Assembly (NCBI GenBank): GCA_036380715.1
Contig: DASVEF010000222.1
Span: 27,865 to 91,864, forward strand
DNA length: 64,000 nucleotides
Direction of reading: 5' to 3'
Source: UBA5704 sp036380715
GTDB taxonomy: Bacteria; Acidobacteriota; Thermoanaerobaculia; Multivoradales; UBA5704
Both the position numbers and the translations under genes were made by a program. Below are positions 48,517 to 56,407 of the stretch, in pieces (within the stretch, counting starts at the first letter, position 1; each line of letters starts with the position of its first letter). Below the pieces are notes generated by a model that saw only the letters and a program-made list of their open reading frames with translations, was not told where the DNA came from and searched no databases.

Positions 48517-49395
48517 TTGAAAATCTCCCCGTTCAAGATCTTCCTGGGGCTCCTCTACGCCGTCGCCCTGACGGCCATCCTCTACCTCTTCCTCGAAGGC
48601 CGCTCGTACTACGGGACCCCTCTGATCGAGCGGCCGCGGCACGACGACTTCTGGACGCTCAAGCCGGGCGGAAGCCAGGGGCACCTGTACGGGGTGATCG
48701 GCTCGTCGCTCATGGTGATCATGCTCGTCTACTCGCTGCGTAAGCGGGTCAAGGCGCTCAAGGGACTGGGACGGCTGCGGGACTGGCTCAACTTTCACAT
48801 CTTCTGCGGGATCATCGGGCCTCTCCTGGTCGTGCTCCACAGCTCGTTCAAGGTGCAGGGGCTCGTGGCCCTCAGCTTCTGGTCGATGATCGCGGTGGCG
48901 CTCTCGGGTGTGCTCGGCCGCTACCTCTACCTCCAGATCCCCCGCACGCGGGCGGGGGACGAGCTGACGCTGTCGGATGTGGAGGCGCAGCGCGGCGAGC
49001 TGTCGCGGCGGTTGCGCGAGGACTTCCATCTCCCCGAGGAGACCCTCCAGGAGCTGGACGCGGTGGCGCGGACCGGGATCTCGGCGAAGACGGGGGTTTT
49101 CTCCGTGCTGTTCCATCTCCCTTTCCAGGCTGTCTCACTTCGTTGGCGGCTCCACGCTTTCCGGCGCCGGTTGCAGCGTGAGCTTCAGGGGGCTCCCCGT
49201 CCGCTGCTGCGGGAGATGACCTGGGCGGTGCGTCAGAAGGCGGTGCTGGAGCGGCGGATCTTGTTATGGAGCCGATTGCAGCAGCTTTTCCACTACTGGC
49301 ACGTCTTTCACAAGCCGTTCGCGGTGGTGATGTACGTGTTCATGGTGGTCCACATCGTGGTGGCGGTCCTGACCGGCTACGGATGGGGCGGCTGA
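48517..49395 (+). CDS. Diheme b-type membrane cytochrome (quinol-oxidising candidate)
   Basis: A 292-residue inner-membrane protein with helices at about 8-26, 58-73, 90-109, 118-138 and 265-287, and a charged coiled cytoplasmic insert (about 145-250). Histidine pairs 14 residues apart in two helices, H94/H108 (NFHIFCGIIGPLLVVLHSSF) and H265/H279 (VFHKPFAVVMYVFMVVHIVV), give bis-His ligation for two stacked b hemes. With multiheme cytochromes c encoded next, it most likely takes electrons from menaquinol, replacing CymA/NrfH. The TTG start has AAGGA upstream and a TACACT box at 48485. It overlaps the 23-heme gene by 13 bp. Confidence 0.75.
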   Translation: MKISPFKIFLGLLYAVALTAILYLFLEGRSYYGTPLIERPRHDDFWTLKPGGSQGHLYGVIGSSLMVIMLVYSLRKRVKALKGLGRLRDWLNFHIFCGIIGPLLVVLHSSFKVQGLVALSFWSMIAVALSGVLGRYLYLQIPRTRAGDELTLSDVEAQRGELSRRLREDFHLPEETLQELDAVARTGISAKTGVFSVLFHLPFQAVSLRWRLHAFRRRLQRELQGAPRPLLREMTWAVRQKAVLERRILLWSRLQQLFHYWHVFHKPFAVVMYVFMVVHIVVAVLTGYGWGG

Positions 49396-51248
49396 TTCTC
49401 GGGAGCCTCGCCGCGCTGCTCTGCGCGGCGGCGCCCTCGACGGCTCAGCTCTCCCCCGGCCCGCTGAGCCAGGCCCACGCCCGGCTCGAAGGGAGCGCCA
49501 ACTGCCTGAAGTGCCATCAGACCGGCAAAGGGGTGGCCGCGGCGAAGTGCCTCGACTGCCACACGGCGCTGCGCCAGCGGATCGCGGCCGGCAAAGGGCT
49601 CCACGCCCGTCCGGACTACCAGAAGTGCCAGACCTGCCACACCGAGCACAACGGCCGGGAGTTCCAGCTCGTCTGGTGGGGCAAGGCAGGGCAGTCCGCG
49701 TTCGACCACCGGCAGACGGGATTCCCCCTCCAGGGCGCGCACCTGTCGCAGGGGTGCCGCGAATGCCACCGTCCCGAGCTCATCCGCAATCCGGCGGCGA
49801 TCCGGTCGGGCGGCTCGAACCCGGCGAAGACCTTCCTCGGGCTCTCCCAGGCGTGCCTCTCCTGCCACCGCGACGAGCACCGCGGGCAGGTGGCCGCGAA
49901 CGGCTGCCTCTCCTGCCACACGATGAACGCCTGGCGGCCGGTCCAGAAATTCGACCACAGCCGCACCGGTTTCCCCCTGACCGGCCGGCACCAGAGCGTG
50001 ACCTGCGCGAAGTGCCACCCGAGTCGCGGCGACGCCCTCGCCTCCGATCCCGACCGCAAGTTCATGGTCCTGAAGGGGATCGCGCACGCCCGGTGCAGCG
50101 ACTGCCACCGGGACCCCCACCAGGGGCGCTTCGGCGCCACCTGCCAGAGCTGCCACTCCACGGCCGGATGGAAGGAGGGCGCGCGCGCCAACTTCGACCA
50201 CGGCCGGACGGGCTTCCCGCTCACCGGCCGGCACCGGCAGGTCGCCTGCGCGAGCTGTCACAAGACGCGCGACAAGTCGGGCGCCGTGACCTTCAACCGG
50301 ATGGCCCACGGCAAGTGCACCGACTGCCACCGGGACCCCCACCAGGGGCGGCAGGGACCGACGTGCCAGCAGTGCCACTCGACCTCGGGCTGGCGGGTGG
50401 TGGGAGCGCAATCCAACTTCAATCACGACAAGACCCGGTTCCCGCTGCGCGGCGAGCACCGCGAGGTGGCCTGCCAGCAGTGCCACACCCCGGGCCGGGG
50501 GCTGCGCATCGCCAAGTTCGACCGCTGCGCGGACTGCCACCAGGATGCCCATCAGGGGCAATTCGCCAAGCGCCCGGCCGGGACCGCCTGCGAGAGCTGC
50601 CATACGGTCGAAGGATTCTCGCCATCGACGTTCACCGTGGCGGACCACCAGAAGAGCCGCTATCCGCTCCAGGGGGCGCACCTCGCCGTGGCCTGTGTCG
50701 CCTGCCACGCCCGCCAGAAGGGGTCACGGCTGATCCAGTTCCGCTTCGCCTCCACCGCCTGCCAGGTCTGCCACGGCGATCCTCACAAGGGGGAGGTGGC
50801 CCGCTTCGTGGCCCAGGGCGGGTGCGAGACCTGCCACGGAGTGGAGACCTGGCGCCGCGTCATCTTCGATCACGACCGGACGGGGTTCTCGCTGGAAGGC
50901 GGACATCAGCGGGTCCCCTGCCGGAGCTGTCACAAGGCGCCCGATCGCATGAAGGGTCTCTCCCGGGCCTGCGCGTCCTGCCATGGAGATCCCCATGAGG
51001 GGCAGTTCGCCCGGGCGTCGACGCCCATGCAATGCCAGCAGTGCCATTCGGTCGTGGGCTGGAGCCGCATCACCTTCGACCACGACCGGCGCTCGCGCTT
51101 CAAGCTGGAAGGGGCGCACCGCAACGTACCCTGCGGAGCCTGTCACAAGACCGAGCGGAAGGACGGCAAGCCCTTCGTCCGCTTCAAACCGCTGCCCATG
51201 ACGTGCGAGGGGTGCCACGCCGGGCAGACCACGAGGAGGGGAGCATGA
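49383..51248 (+). CDS. 23-heme cytochrome c built of seven triheme modules
   Basis: A 621-residue exported protein (signal LILGSLAALLCAAAPSTAQL) with 23 CxxCH motifs. After the first heme, hemes 2-22 fall into seven repeats of three: CxxCH followed soon by a DPHQG-type His, CxxCH, then FDHxRTGFPLTGxH and a third CxxCH. The FDH and GxH histidines supply distal ligands, so bis-His hemes are expected. The layout recalls polymers of cytochrome c7 such as Geobacter GSU1996. ATG 49383 overlaps the cytochrome b gene by 13 bp. Its stop overlaps the next ATG. Probably a periplasm-spanning electron wire. Confidence 0.9.
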   Translation: MGRLILGSLAALLCAAAPSTAQLSPGPLSQAHARLEGSANCLKCHQTGKGVAAAKCLDCHTALRQRIAAGKGLHARPDYQKCQTCHTEHNGREFQLVWWGKAGQSAFDHRQTGFPLQGAHLSQGCRECHRPELIRNPAAIRSGGSNPAKTFLGLSQACLSCHRDEHRGQVAANGCLSCHTMNAWRPVQKFDHSRTGFPLTGRHQSVTCAKCHPSRGDALASDPDRKFMVLKGIAHARCSDCHRDPHQGRFGATCQSCHSTAGWKEGARANFDHGRTGFPLTGRHRQVACASCHKTRDKSGAVTFNRMAHGKCTDCHRDPHQGRQGPTCQQCHSTSGWRVVGAQSNFNHDKTRFPLRGEHREVACQQCHTPGRGLRIAKFDRCADCHQDAHQGQFAKRPAGTACESCHTVEGFSPSTFTVADHQKSRYPLQGAHLAVACVACHARQKGSRLIQFRFASTACQVCHGDPHKGEVARFVAQGGCETCHGVETWRRVIFDHDRTGFSLEGGHQRVPCRSCHKAPDRMKGLSRACASCHGDPHEGQFARASTPMQCQQCHSVVGWSRITFDHDRRSRFKLEGAHRNVPCGACHKTERKDGKPFVRFKPLPMTCEGCHAGQTTRRGA

Positions 51249-52066
51249 CACGACGAACAGGGCTGCTTCTGGCCCTCCTGGCCCTCGGGTTCCTGGCGAT
51301 CCCGGCAGTGGAAGAGGCCCAGGAGACGGGAGGCAATCCCCATGGCCCCCTGCGGGTGGGTTGCGAGCACTGCCATTCCCCCCAGGGCTGGACCCCGCTG
51401 CGCAAGCCGCTGCCGTTCGACCACGGCAGGGAAACCGGCTTTCCCCTGGTCAAGAGCCACAAGGGGGTCTCCTGCGTCGGCTGCCACCGCGACCTGCGGT
51501 TCGCGCACGTGGCCACCGCGTGCGCGGACTGCCATGAGAACGTCCACCAGGGGACGCTCGGCTTCAACTGCGAGCAGTGCCACACCCCTCAGGGCTGGCG
51601 CGACCGGCAGCGGATCTTCGAGATCCACGCCGCCTCCCTGCTGCCGCTGACCGGCGCGCACGCCACACTCGACTGCGAGGCCTGCCACCGCCAGCCCCCG
51701 CCGTTCGAGCACGCCGCGACTCCGGTCAACTGCGTGGACTGCCATCTCCAGGACTACCTCCGCGCCCGCCCCGATCACCAGCGGCTCGGCTTCCCGCAGA
51801 CCTGCGACCAGTGTCACGACACCTCGGACTTCGCGAACGCGACGTTCCGCGACCACGACCGGCTCTTCCCGATCTTCTCCGGCACTCACCAGGGGGTCTG
51901 GGACACCTGCACCGACTGCCACACCGGCGGCAACTTCCAGAGCTTCAGCTGCCTGAGCTGCCACGAGCACCGGAGGTCCGAGATGGACGACGAGCACGAC
52001 GACGTCCGAGGGTACCGCTACGAGAGCAACGCATGCCTGTCGTGCCATCCGACGGGGAGGGAGTGA
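51245..52066 (+). CDS. 10-heme cytochrome c
   Basis: A 273-residue exported protein (signal GLLLALLALGFLAIPAVEEA) with ten CxxCH motifs. It reuses the module seen in the 23-heme protein (FDHGRETGFPLVKSH, CADCHENVHQG, LPLTGAHATLDCEACH) but ends with its own segment FRDHDRLFPIFSGTHQGVWD and two closing CLSCH motifs. The start ATGA overlaps the upstream stop. Its stop overlaps the barrel gene's ATG by one base (TGATG). Likely the partner that docks in or near the outer-membrane barrel. Confidence 0.9.
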   Translation: MTRRTGLLLALLALGFLAIPAVEEAQETGGNPHGPLRVGCEHCHSPQGWTPLRKPLPFDHGRETGFPLVKSHKGVSCVGCHRDLRFAHVATACADCHENVHQGTLGFNCEQCHTPQGWRDRQRIFEIHAASLLPLTGAHATLDCEACHRQPPPFEHAATPVNCVDCHLQDYLRARPDHQRLGFPQTCDQCHDTSDFANATFRDHDRLFPIFSGTHQGVWDTCTDCHTGGNFQSFSCLSCHEHRRSEMDDEHDDVRGYRYESNACLSCHPTGRE

Positions 52067-53727
52067 TGAAGCGCGTTCTCTTCCTGGCGCTGTTCCTCCT
52101 CCCCCTTTCCGCCGGAGCCCAGACCGCTCCGGCCAACCTCGCCGTGCGCTACCGTTCGGCCGAAACGATCTACCTGGACGCCGGCAAGGCGGCGGGCGTG
52201 GACGTGGGCGACCGGCTCGAGGTGGTGCGCAACGGCAAGGCCATCGCGGAGATCGAGGTGATCTTCGCGGCCGAGCGCTCGGCCTCCTGCAAGATCCTGT
52301 TGGAGCGCGAGACGATCCAGCCGGGAGACCGGGTGCGGCTCGTCGGCGACACGACTCCCCCGCCGCAACCGGCCGCGCCAGGGCCTTCCACGGAGCCCGC
52401 GCCCGCGCCGCGGCCGTCTTCTCCCAGGATTACGGACCGCACAGCCGGCGAAGACCGGAGCTACCGCCTGTCCCGGACCGGGATCAGCGGCACCCTCCGC
52501 TTCCAGTGGGAGAGCTTCGCGGACGGCTCGGACGACGGGCGCGACTCCGACCGCACGGGCGCCCGCCTCAACCTCCGCGTGCGCGACATCGCGGGCTCGC
52601 CGTTCCAGCTCCGGCTCCGGATGCGGACGCTGGACGTGAGCCGCGAGCGCACGCTGACCGGGGGCATCCCCGACAACGACAGCCGCGACCGGCTCTACGA
52701 AGCGGCCCTGTCCTACGACGATCCCGACGGCTTCGTCGGCTTCCGGGTCGGCAGGCTCGGCACCAGTCCCTTCGTGGGGATCGGATACCTGGACGGCGCT
52801 CTCGCACAGTTCCAGCGGCCCACGTTCGCGGTCGGCGGCTTCTACGGCCGCAATCCGGAGCTCGAAGAGCTGGGGTTCGAGAGCTCGGGGAGCAAGGCCG
52901 GCGTCTTCCTGCGGGCCACGCCGTCGGGGCGGGATTCCATCAACGGGCTCGACTTCCTGATCTCGGCGATCCGGGAAGAGGGGGACGTGGGGATCAGCCG
53001 CGAGTACGCGGTCATCGAGACCCGGTACTCCTCCGGCGAGCGCTGGAGCTTCTACGAGCACGCCGAGATCGACCTCAACCGGGATTGGCGCGAATTCAGG
53101 TCGGACGAGGAGATGCAGCTCTCCAATATCGCGCTCACCGCGCTGGCGCGGCTCTCCGAGCGCAACCGCCTGTCGATCTCCTACGAGCGGTTCCAGCCGT
53201 ACCTCACGGAGGAGACCCGCTTCATCCCGGAGGAGCTCTTCGACAACTTCGCCCGCCAGGGGCTGCGCGTAAGCTGGCAGAGCGGCGGGCTGGACTCCCT
53301 CAACTACTCGCTGACCGCTGGGCTCCGCAACCGCGAGAACGCCGTGGAGGACCGGTTCTTCTCCACGTTGGAAGCCAAGGAGACGTACTTCCTGGGCCTT
53401 GGAGTGGGCCACCCGCGCCTGCCGGGCCTGGGGATCTCGGTCGGCGCGACCGCGACGGGGTACAGCAGCTCGTCGTTCGACGGCCTGATCGTCACCACCC
53501 GCGCGGGCCGGCGCCTGGGATCGGCGGGGCATGAGCTGAGCCTGGCGCTGGGGGGCAACCTGTCGCGCCAGGCCGGGCTCGAAGAGGAGAATGCGTTGTA
53601 CTGGGGCCGCGCGGCGCTCTGGCTGGAGCTGCCGTTCGACCTCTTCGGAGAGGCGGAGATCGAGGTGCTGACCGGCGACGACATCGACGGCCAGCGTCTG
53701 AGCCTCGGCCTCGGATACCGGTTCTGA
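52066..53727 (+). CDS. Outer-membrane beta-barrel protein of the cytochrome operon
   Basis: A 553-residue protein: signal peptide (VLFLALFLLPLSAGAQ), SH3-like N-terminal domain (VRYRSAETIYLDAGKAAGVD, VGDRLEVVRNGKAIAEIEVI), a Pro-rich linker (about 100-125) and a barrel of alternating strands from about residue 140 (GTLRFQWESF, GARLNLRVRDIAGSPFQLRL) to the terminal QRLSLGLGYRF with the C-terminal Phe typical of BamA-inserted barrels. In porin-cytochrome conduits a barrel sheathes a multiheme cytochrome to cross the outer membrane; the operon context makes that role likely. No sequence likeness to MtrB is claimed. Confidence 0.8.
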   Translation: MKRVLFLALFLLPLSAGAQTAPANLAVRYRSAETIYLDAGKAAGVDVGDRLEVVRNGKAIAEIEVIFAAERSASCKILLERETIQPGDRVRLVGDTTPPPQPAAPGPSTEPAPAPRPSSPRITDRTAGEDRSYRLSRTGISGTLRFQWESFADGSDDGRDSDRTGARLNLRVRDIAGSPFQLRLRMRTLDVSRERTLTGGIPDNDSRDRLYEAALSYDDPDGFVGFRVGRLGTSPFVGIGYLDGALAQFQRPTFAVGGFYGRNPELEELGFESSGSKAGVFLRATPSGRDSINGLDFLISAIREEGDVGISREYAVIETRYSSGERWSFYEHAEIDLNRDWREFRSDEEMQLSNIALTALARLSERNRLSISYERFQPYLTEETRFIPEELFDNFARQGLRVSWQSGGLDSLNYSLTAGLRNRENAVEDRFFSTLEAKETYFLGLGVGHPRLPGLGISVGATATGYSSSSFDGLIVTTRAGRRLGSAGHELSLALGGNLSRQAGLEEENALYWGRAALWLELPFDLFGEAEIEVLTGDDIDGQRLSLGLGYRF

Positions 53728-53730
53728 AGT

Positions 53731-55098
53731 TTGGCTTTTTTGCTGTCCGAATCCGTGATCCTCTGGAGCGCCGCCCTGCTGGTGGCGGCGCTCATCGTCC
53801 TCCCCTATCTCTGGCGCTTCCGCCGCCGGATTCGCAAGGACCGCGAGCGCAAGGAGGAGGCGTCGGCGCTGGGGATCGACAAGCCGGCGGCGCAGTTCCC
53901 CTACATCGATCCCACCCACTGCATCGGCTGCGGCGCCTGTGTCAAGGCCTGCCCCGAGGGGGACGTGCTCGGTATCGTCGGCGGCACGGCCGTGGTGGTC
54001 AACGGCCTCCGCTGCGTAGGGCATGCCCGCTGCGAAGAGGCCTGCCCGGTCGGGGCCATCACCGTCGGGCTTGGCGACCTCAAGTCGAGAGAGGACGTCC
54101 CCCTGCTCGACGAGCACCACCAGACGACGGTCCCGGGGATCTACATCGTGGGCGAGCTCGGTGGGTTGTCGCTGGTGCGCAACGCGGTGTTTCAGGGACG
54201 GCAGGTGGTGGAGCACATCGCGGGTCCTCACCCCCCCGGCCCCCCTCTCCTCCCCGGCCTTCGGCCGGCTCATACCCCCCTACCGGGAGAGGGGGGAGAA
54301 AAACCTCTCGACCTTGTCATTGTTGGCGCTGGGCCTTCGGGTCTGAGCGCAGGGCTGACCGCCAGGGCTTCCGGCCTCTCCTACGTCGTACTGGAGAGGG
54401 AGGAGACCCTGGGCGGCAGCCTGCTCCACTATCCACGCCGCAAGATGGTCCTCACCCAGCCCGTCGACCTCCCCCCCTGGGGCTCGCTGGACCGCGAGGA
54501 GTACGCCAAGGAGGCGCTCCTCGACATCTTCGAAGGGATGGTCCGCGACCACTCGCTGGAAGTCCGCTTCGGCGAGCCGGTCCAGGATGTCCAGCGGGAG
54601 GACGGCCACTTCTTCATCCGCTCGGCGGGGGACACCTGGCGCGCCCGCGCGGTCGTCCTCGCCCTCGGCCGCCGCGGCACGCCGCGCAAGCTGGGCGTCC
54701 CCGGCGAGGAGCTCTCCAAAGTCATGTACCGCCTGATCGACGCCGAGGGCTACCAGGGCCAGAAGATCCTGGTCGTGGGCGGAGGCGACAGCGCCGCCGA
54801 GGCCGCGATCGGCCTCGCCCGCCAGCCCGGCAACGAGGTCACCCTCTCCTATCGCCGCGAGAAGCTCGTCCGCCTCAAGAAGAAAAACCAGGACGCCCTC
54901 GACTGCCTCCTCGCCGAGGGCAAGGTCAAACCTCTCTTCTCCTCCCAGCCCACCGAGATCACCCCCGGCAGCGTCCGCCTCAAGGTCGGGAGCGAGACCG
55001 TGGAGGTCGCGAACGACTACGTCTTCGTCTTCGCGGGAGGCGTTCCGCCGTTCGACTTCCTCAAGAAAATCGGGGTGAGGTTCGGTGGCGCCGGCTAG
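53731..55098 (+). CDS. Ferredoxin-FAD/NAD(P) oxidoreductase fusion
   Basis: A 455-residue protein: N-terminal membrane anchor (VILWSAALLVAALIVLPYLW), ferredoxin domain with CIGCGACVKACP (C64, C67, C70, C74) and a second site CVGHARCEEACP (C95, C101, C105 with His98 replacing the second Cys), a thioredoxin-reductase-like C-terminal fragment (VPGIYIVGELGGLSLVRNAV), then a complete FAD domain (VIVGAGPSGLSAGL) and NAD(P) site (VVGGGDSAAEAAIGLA). Residues about 166-191 are a translated family A repeat in the linker. TTG 53731 is the likely start; later TTG/GTG codons are possible. It may feed or drain the cytochrome chain. Confidence 0.8.
   Translation: MAFLLSESVILWSAALLVAALIVLPYLWRFRRRIRKDRERKEEASALGIDKPAAQFPYIDPTHCIGCGACVKACPEGDVLGIVGGTAVVVNGLRCVGHARCEEACPVGAITVGLGDLKSREDVPLLDEHHQTTVPGIYIVGELGGLSLVRNAVFQGRQVVEHIAGPHPPGPPLLPGLRPAHTPLPGEGGEKPLDLVIVGAGPSGLSAGLTARASGLSYVVLEREETLGGSLLHYPRRKMVLTQPVDLPPWGSLDREEYAKEALLDIFEGMVRDHSLEVRFGEPVQDVQREDGHFFIRSAGDTWRARAVVLALGRRGTPRKLGVPGEELSKVMYRLIDAEGYQGQKILVVGGGDSAAEAAIGLARQPGNEVTLSYRREKLVRLKKKNQDALDCLLAEGKVKPLFSSQPTEITPGSVRLKVGSETVEVANDYVFVFAGGVPPFDFLKKIGVRFGGAG
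54227..54302. repeat. Family A element inside the Fe-S/FAD oxidoreductase gene, read in frame
   Basis: CCTCACCCCCCCGGCCCCCC, the internal stem CCGGCCTTCGGCCGG, and TACCGGGAGAGGGGGGAGAA. Its translation (PHPPGPPLLPGLRPAHTPLP) is a Pro-rich spacer between the ferredoxin part and the FAD domain. It belongs to the same subtype as the copy at 30006. Confidence 0.8.
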
Positions 55099-55109
55099 AG
55101 TTTTATAAT
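55081..55109 (+). promoter_or_regulatory. Putative sigma-70 promoter before the Cys-rich lipoprotein
   Basis: TATAAT at 55104-55109 is a perfect -10, rare in this GC-rich window, with TTCGGT 17 bp upstream as a weak -35. The leader of about 35 nt contains GGAAGGAGG before ATG 55152. The -35 lies inside the end of the oxidoreductase gene. Confidence 0.5.
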
Positions 55110-55151
55110 CGTCTAGTCTGCCGGATCTTTGACAACGGAAGGAGGGTTCCC

Positions 55152-55473
55152 ATGAAGAGCTTGCGGAAGCTGGTCGTCGCAGTGGGTCTCCTGGCGCTCG
55201 CCTGCACCACCGGAGGGGACGGCACAGGCACAGGCACGGCTACCGATCAGGCCCGAGGAGGGCCGGGAGGGCCGGGAGGGGCCGTGCGCGAACGTGCGCT
55301 GCGAGGCGTGCCCCGAGGGGCAGACGCCCGCGCTCAGGCCGCCCGACTGCTGCCGGTGCGTTCCGGTCGACCCGGACATCAGAGACTGCTCCACCGTGCG
55401 TTGCGCCGCCTGCCCCGAAGGCCAGCACCCGGCGCTTACTCCGCCGGACTGCTGCCGCTGCGTACCCGACTGA
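55152..55473 (+). pseudogene. Cys-rich small lipoprotein, interrupted by a one-base frameshift
   Basis: From ATG 55152 the frame gives a lipoprotein-like signal (LVVAVGLLALACTTGG) and a Gly/Thr linker. At the GGGG run 55278-55281, inside a repeated GGGCCGGGA tract, one extra G throws the frame off. Dropping one G continues into two tandem repeats, each with six cysteines in the order C-x4-C-x2-C-x13-CC-x-C (VRCEACPEGQTPAL..PPDCCRCVP, then VRCAACPEGQHPAL..PPDCCRCVP), ending at TGA 55471. The restored protein has 106 residues. Strong promoter and ribosome site suggest a live gene: phase variation, programmed slippage or assembly error are all possible. The knot-like repeats suggest a disulfide-rich surface protein; function unknown. 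Confidence 0.75.
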
Positions 55474-55561
55474 GGAGCCTGAGAACCGGTAACGCCGGGG
55501 GCTTCCTCCACGCCTAATCTCCCGAGCCCGGGCGGACCTCGCCCAGGCTCAGGGAGAGCGC

Positions 55562-56407
55562 GTGCCCCGGGAACCGATTCCACCGAGACCTTCCAGCCTG
55601 CAGGAGCGGCTCGCGAGCCGGCTCTTTCTCGCCCTGTCTCCGAGACTGCCGAAGGTCCGGCAGCCGGAGCCGCCCGAGCGCCTCACGCCGTTCGAGATCG
55701 TTGAGGTGCCCCGGCCCGGGGAGCGCGGGCCTCTCGCGGCCGTCTGGTATCCCGCGGAGGGGACGGCCCGCGGGGCCGTGCTGCTGCTCCACCCCTGGCT
55801 GGTCTGGGGCAAGTCCTACTTCCACCTGCGCGGGCGGATCCATGCGCTCCGCGCCGCGGGCTATCACGCGATGACCCTGGACCTGGGCGGCTTCGGCACC
55901 GCGGGACGGCCGTCCGGCTTCTTCGACCGCGACGTGGAGGCCGGCCTGGCGTTCCTGCGCCAGCGGGCTGGAGACCTCCCTCTCCACGTCTGGGGCGTCA
56001 GCGCGGGGGGCTACTGGGCCCACTTCGTCCTCAGCCGGAGCAACGGCGTGGCCGGGGCCATGTTCGAGGACGTCTCCCCTCATCTCTTCGAGTGGTCGTG
56101 GCGCATGGCCCCCTCGGGTTGGCCGGCGTATCTCTTCTTCCGCCGTGTCTTTTCCACGTCCTACCGTTTCCTGGACGCGCGGGCCCACGCCGCACTCATG
56201 AGCCTGCGCGCGGTGACCTATGTGAGCGGCGACCGCGATCCCGGCGTGCCTCCGCAGGATACGCTGACCCTCGCGGCCGCAGCCGGCGGACAGTGCCGCA
56301 TCGTGCCCGGCGCCGGGCACCTCGAATCGATCAAGCTCGCGAACGAGGAGGTCCTGAAGCTGGCGCTGGACACCTTCGAGCGCGCGGTCTCTCACCTCTC
56401 CCGCTAG
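55562..56407 (+). CDS. Alpha/beta hydrolase
   Basis: A 281-residue protein with the alpha/beta hydrolase fold. Nucleophile elbow GVSAGG with Ser147, oxyanion region LLLHPWLVWG, acid Asp224 or Asp226 (VSGDRDPGV) and His253 (GAGHLESIK). No signal peptide; substrate unknown. GTG 55562 follows AGGGAGAGCGC. The 3' end overlaps the convergent LysM-like gene by 4 bp. Confidence 0.8.
   Translation: MPREPIPPRPSSLQERLASRLFLALSPRLPKVRQPEPPERLTPFEIVEVPRPGERGPLAAVWYPAEGTARGAVLLLHPWLVWGKSYFHLRGRIHALRAAGYHAMTLDLGGFGTAGRPSGFFDRDVEAGLAFLRQRAGDLPLHVWGVSAGGYWAHFVLSRSNGVAGAMFEDVSPHLFEWSWRMAPSGWPAYLFFRRVFSTSYRFLDARAHAALMSLRAVTYVSGDRDPGVPPQDTLTLAAAAGGQCRIVPGAGHLESIKLANEEVLKLALDTFERAVSHLSR

Noticed and set aside
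55152..55517. 121-residue uncorrected frame of the Cys-rich gene
   Set aside because: After the G-run the frame turns into Arg/Leu-rich shadow sequence, while the neighbouring frame holds two near-identical Cys repeats.
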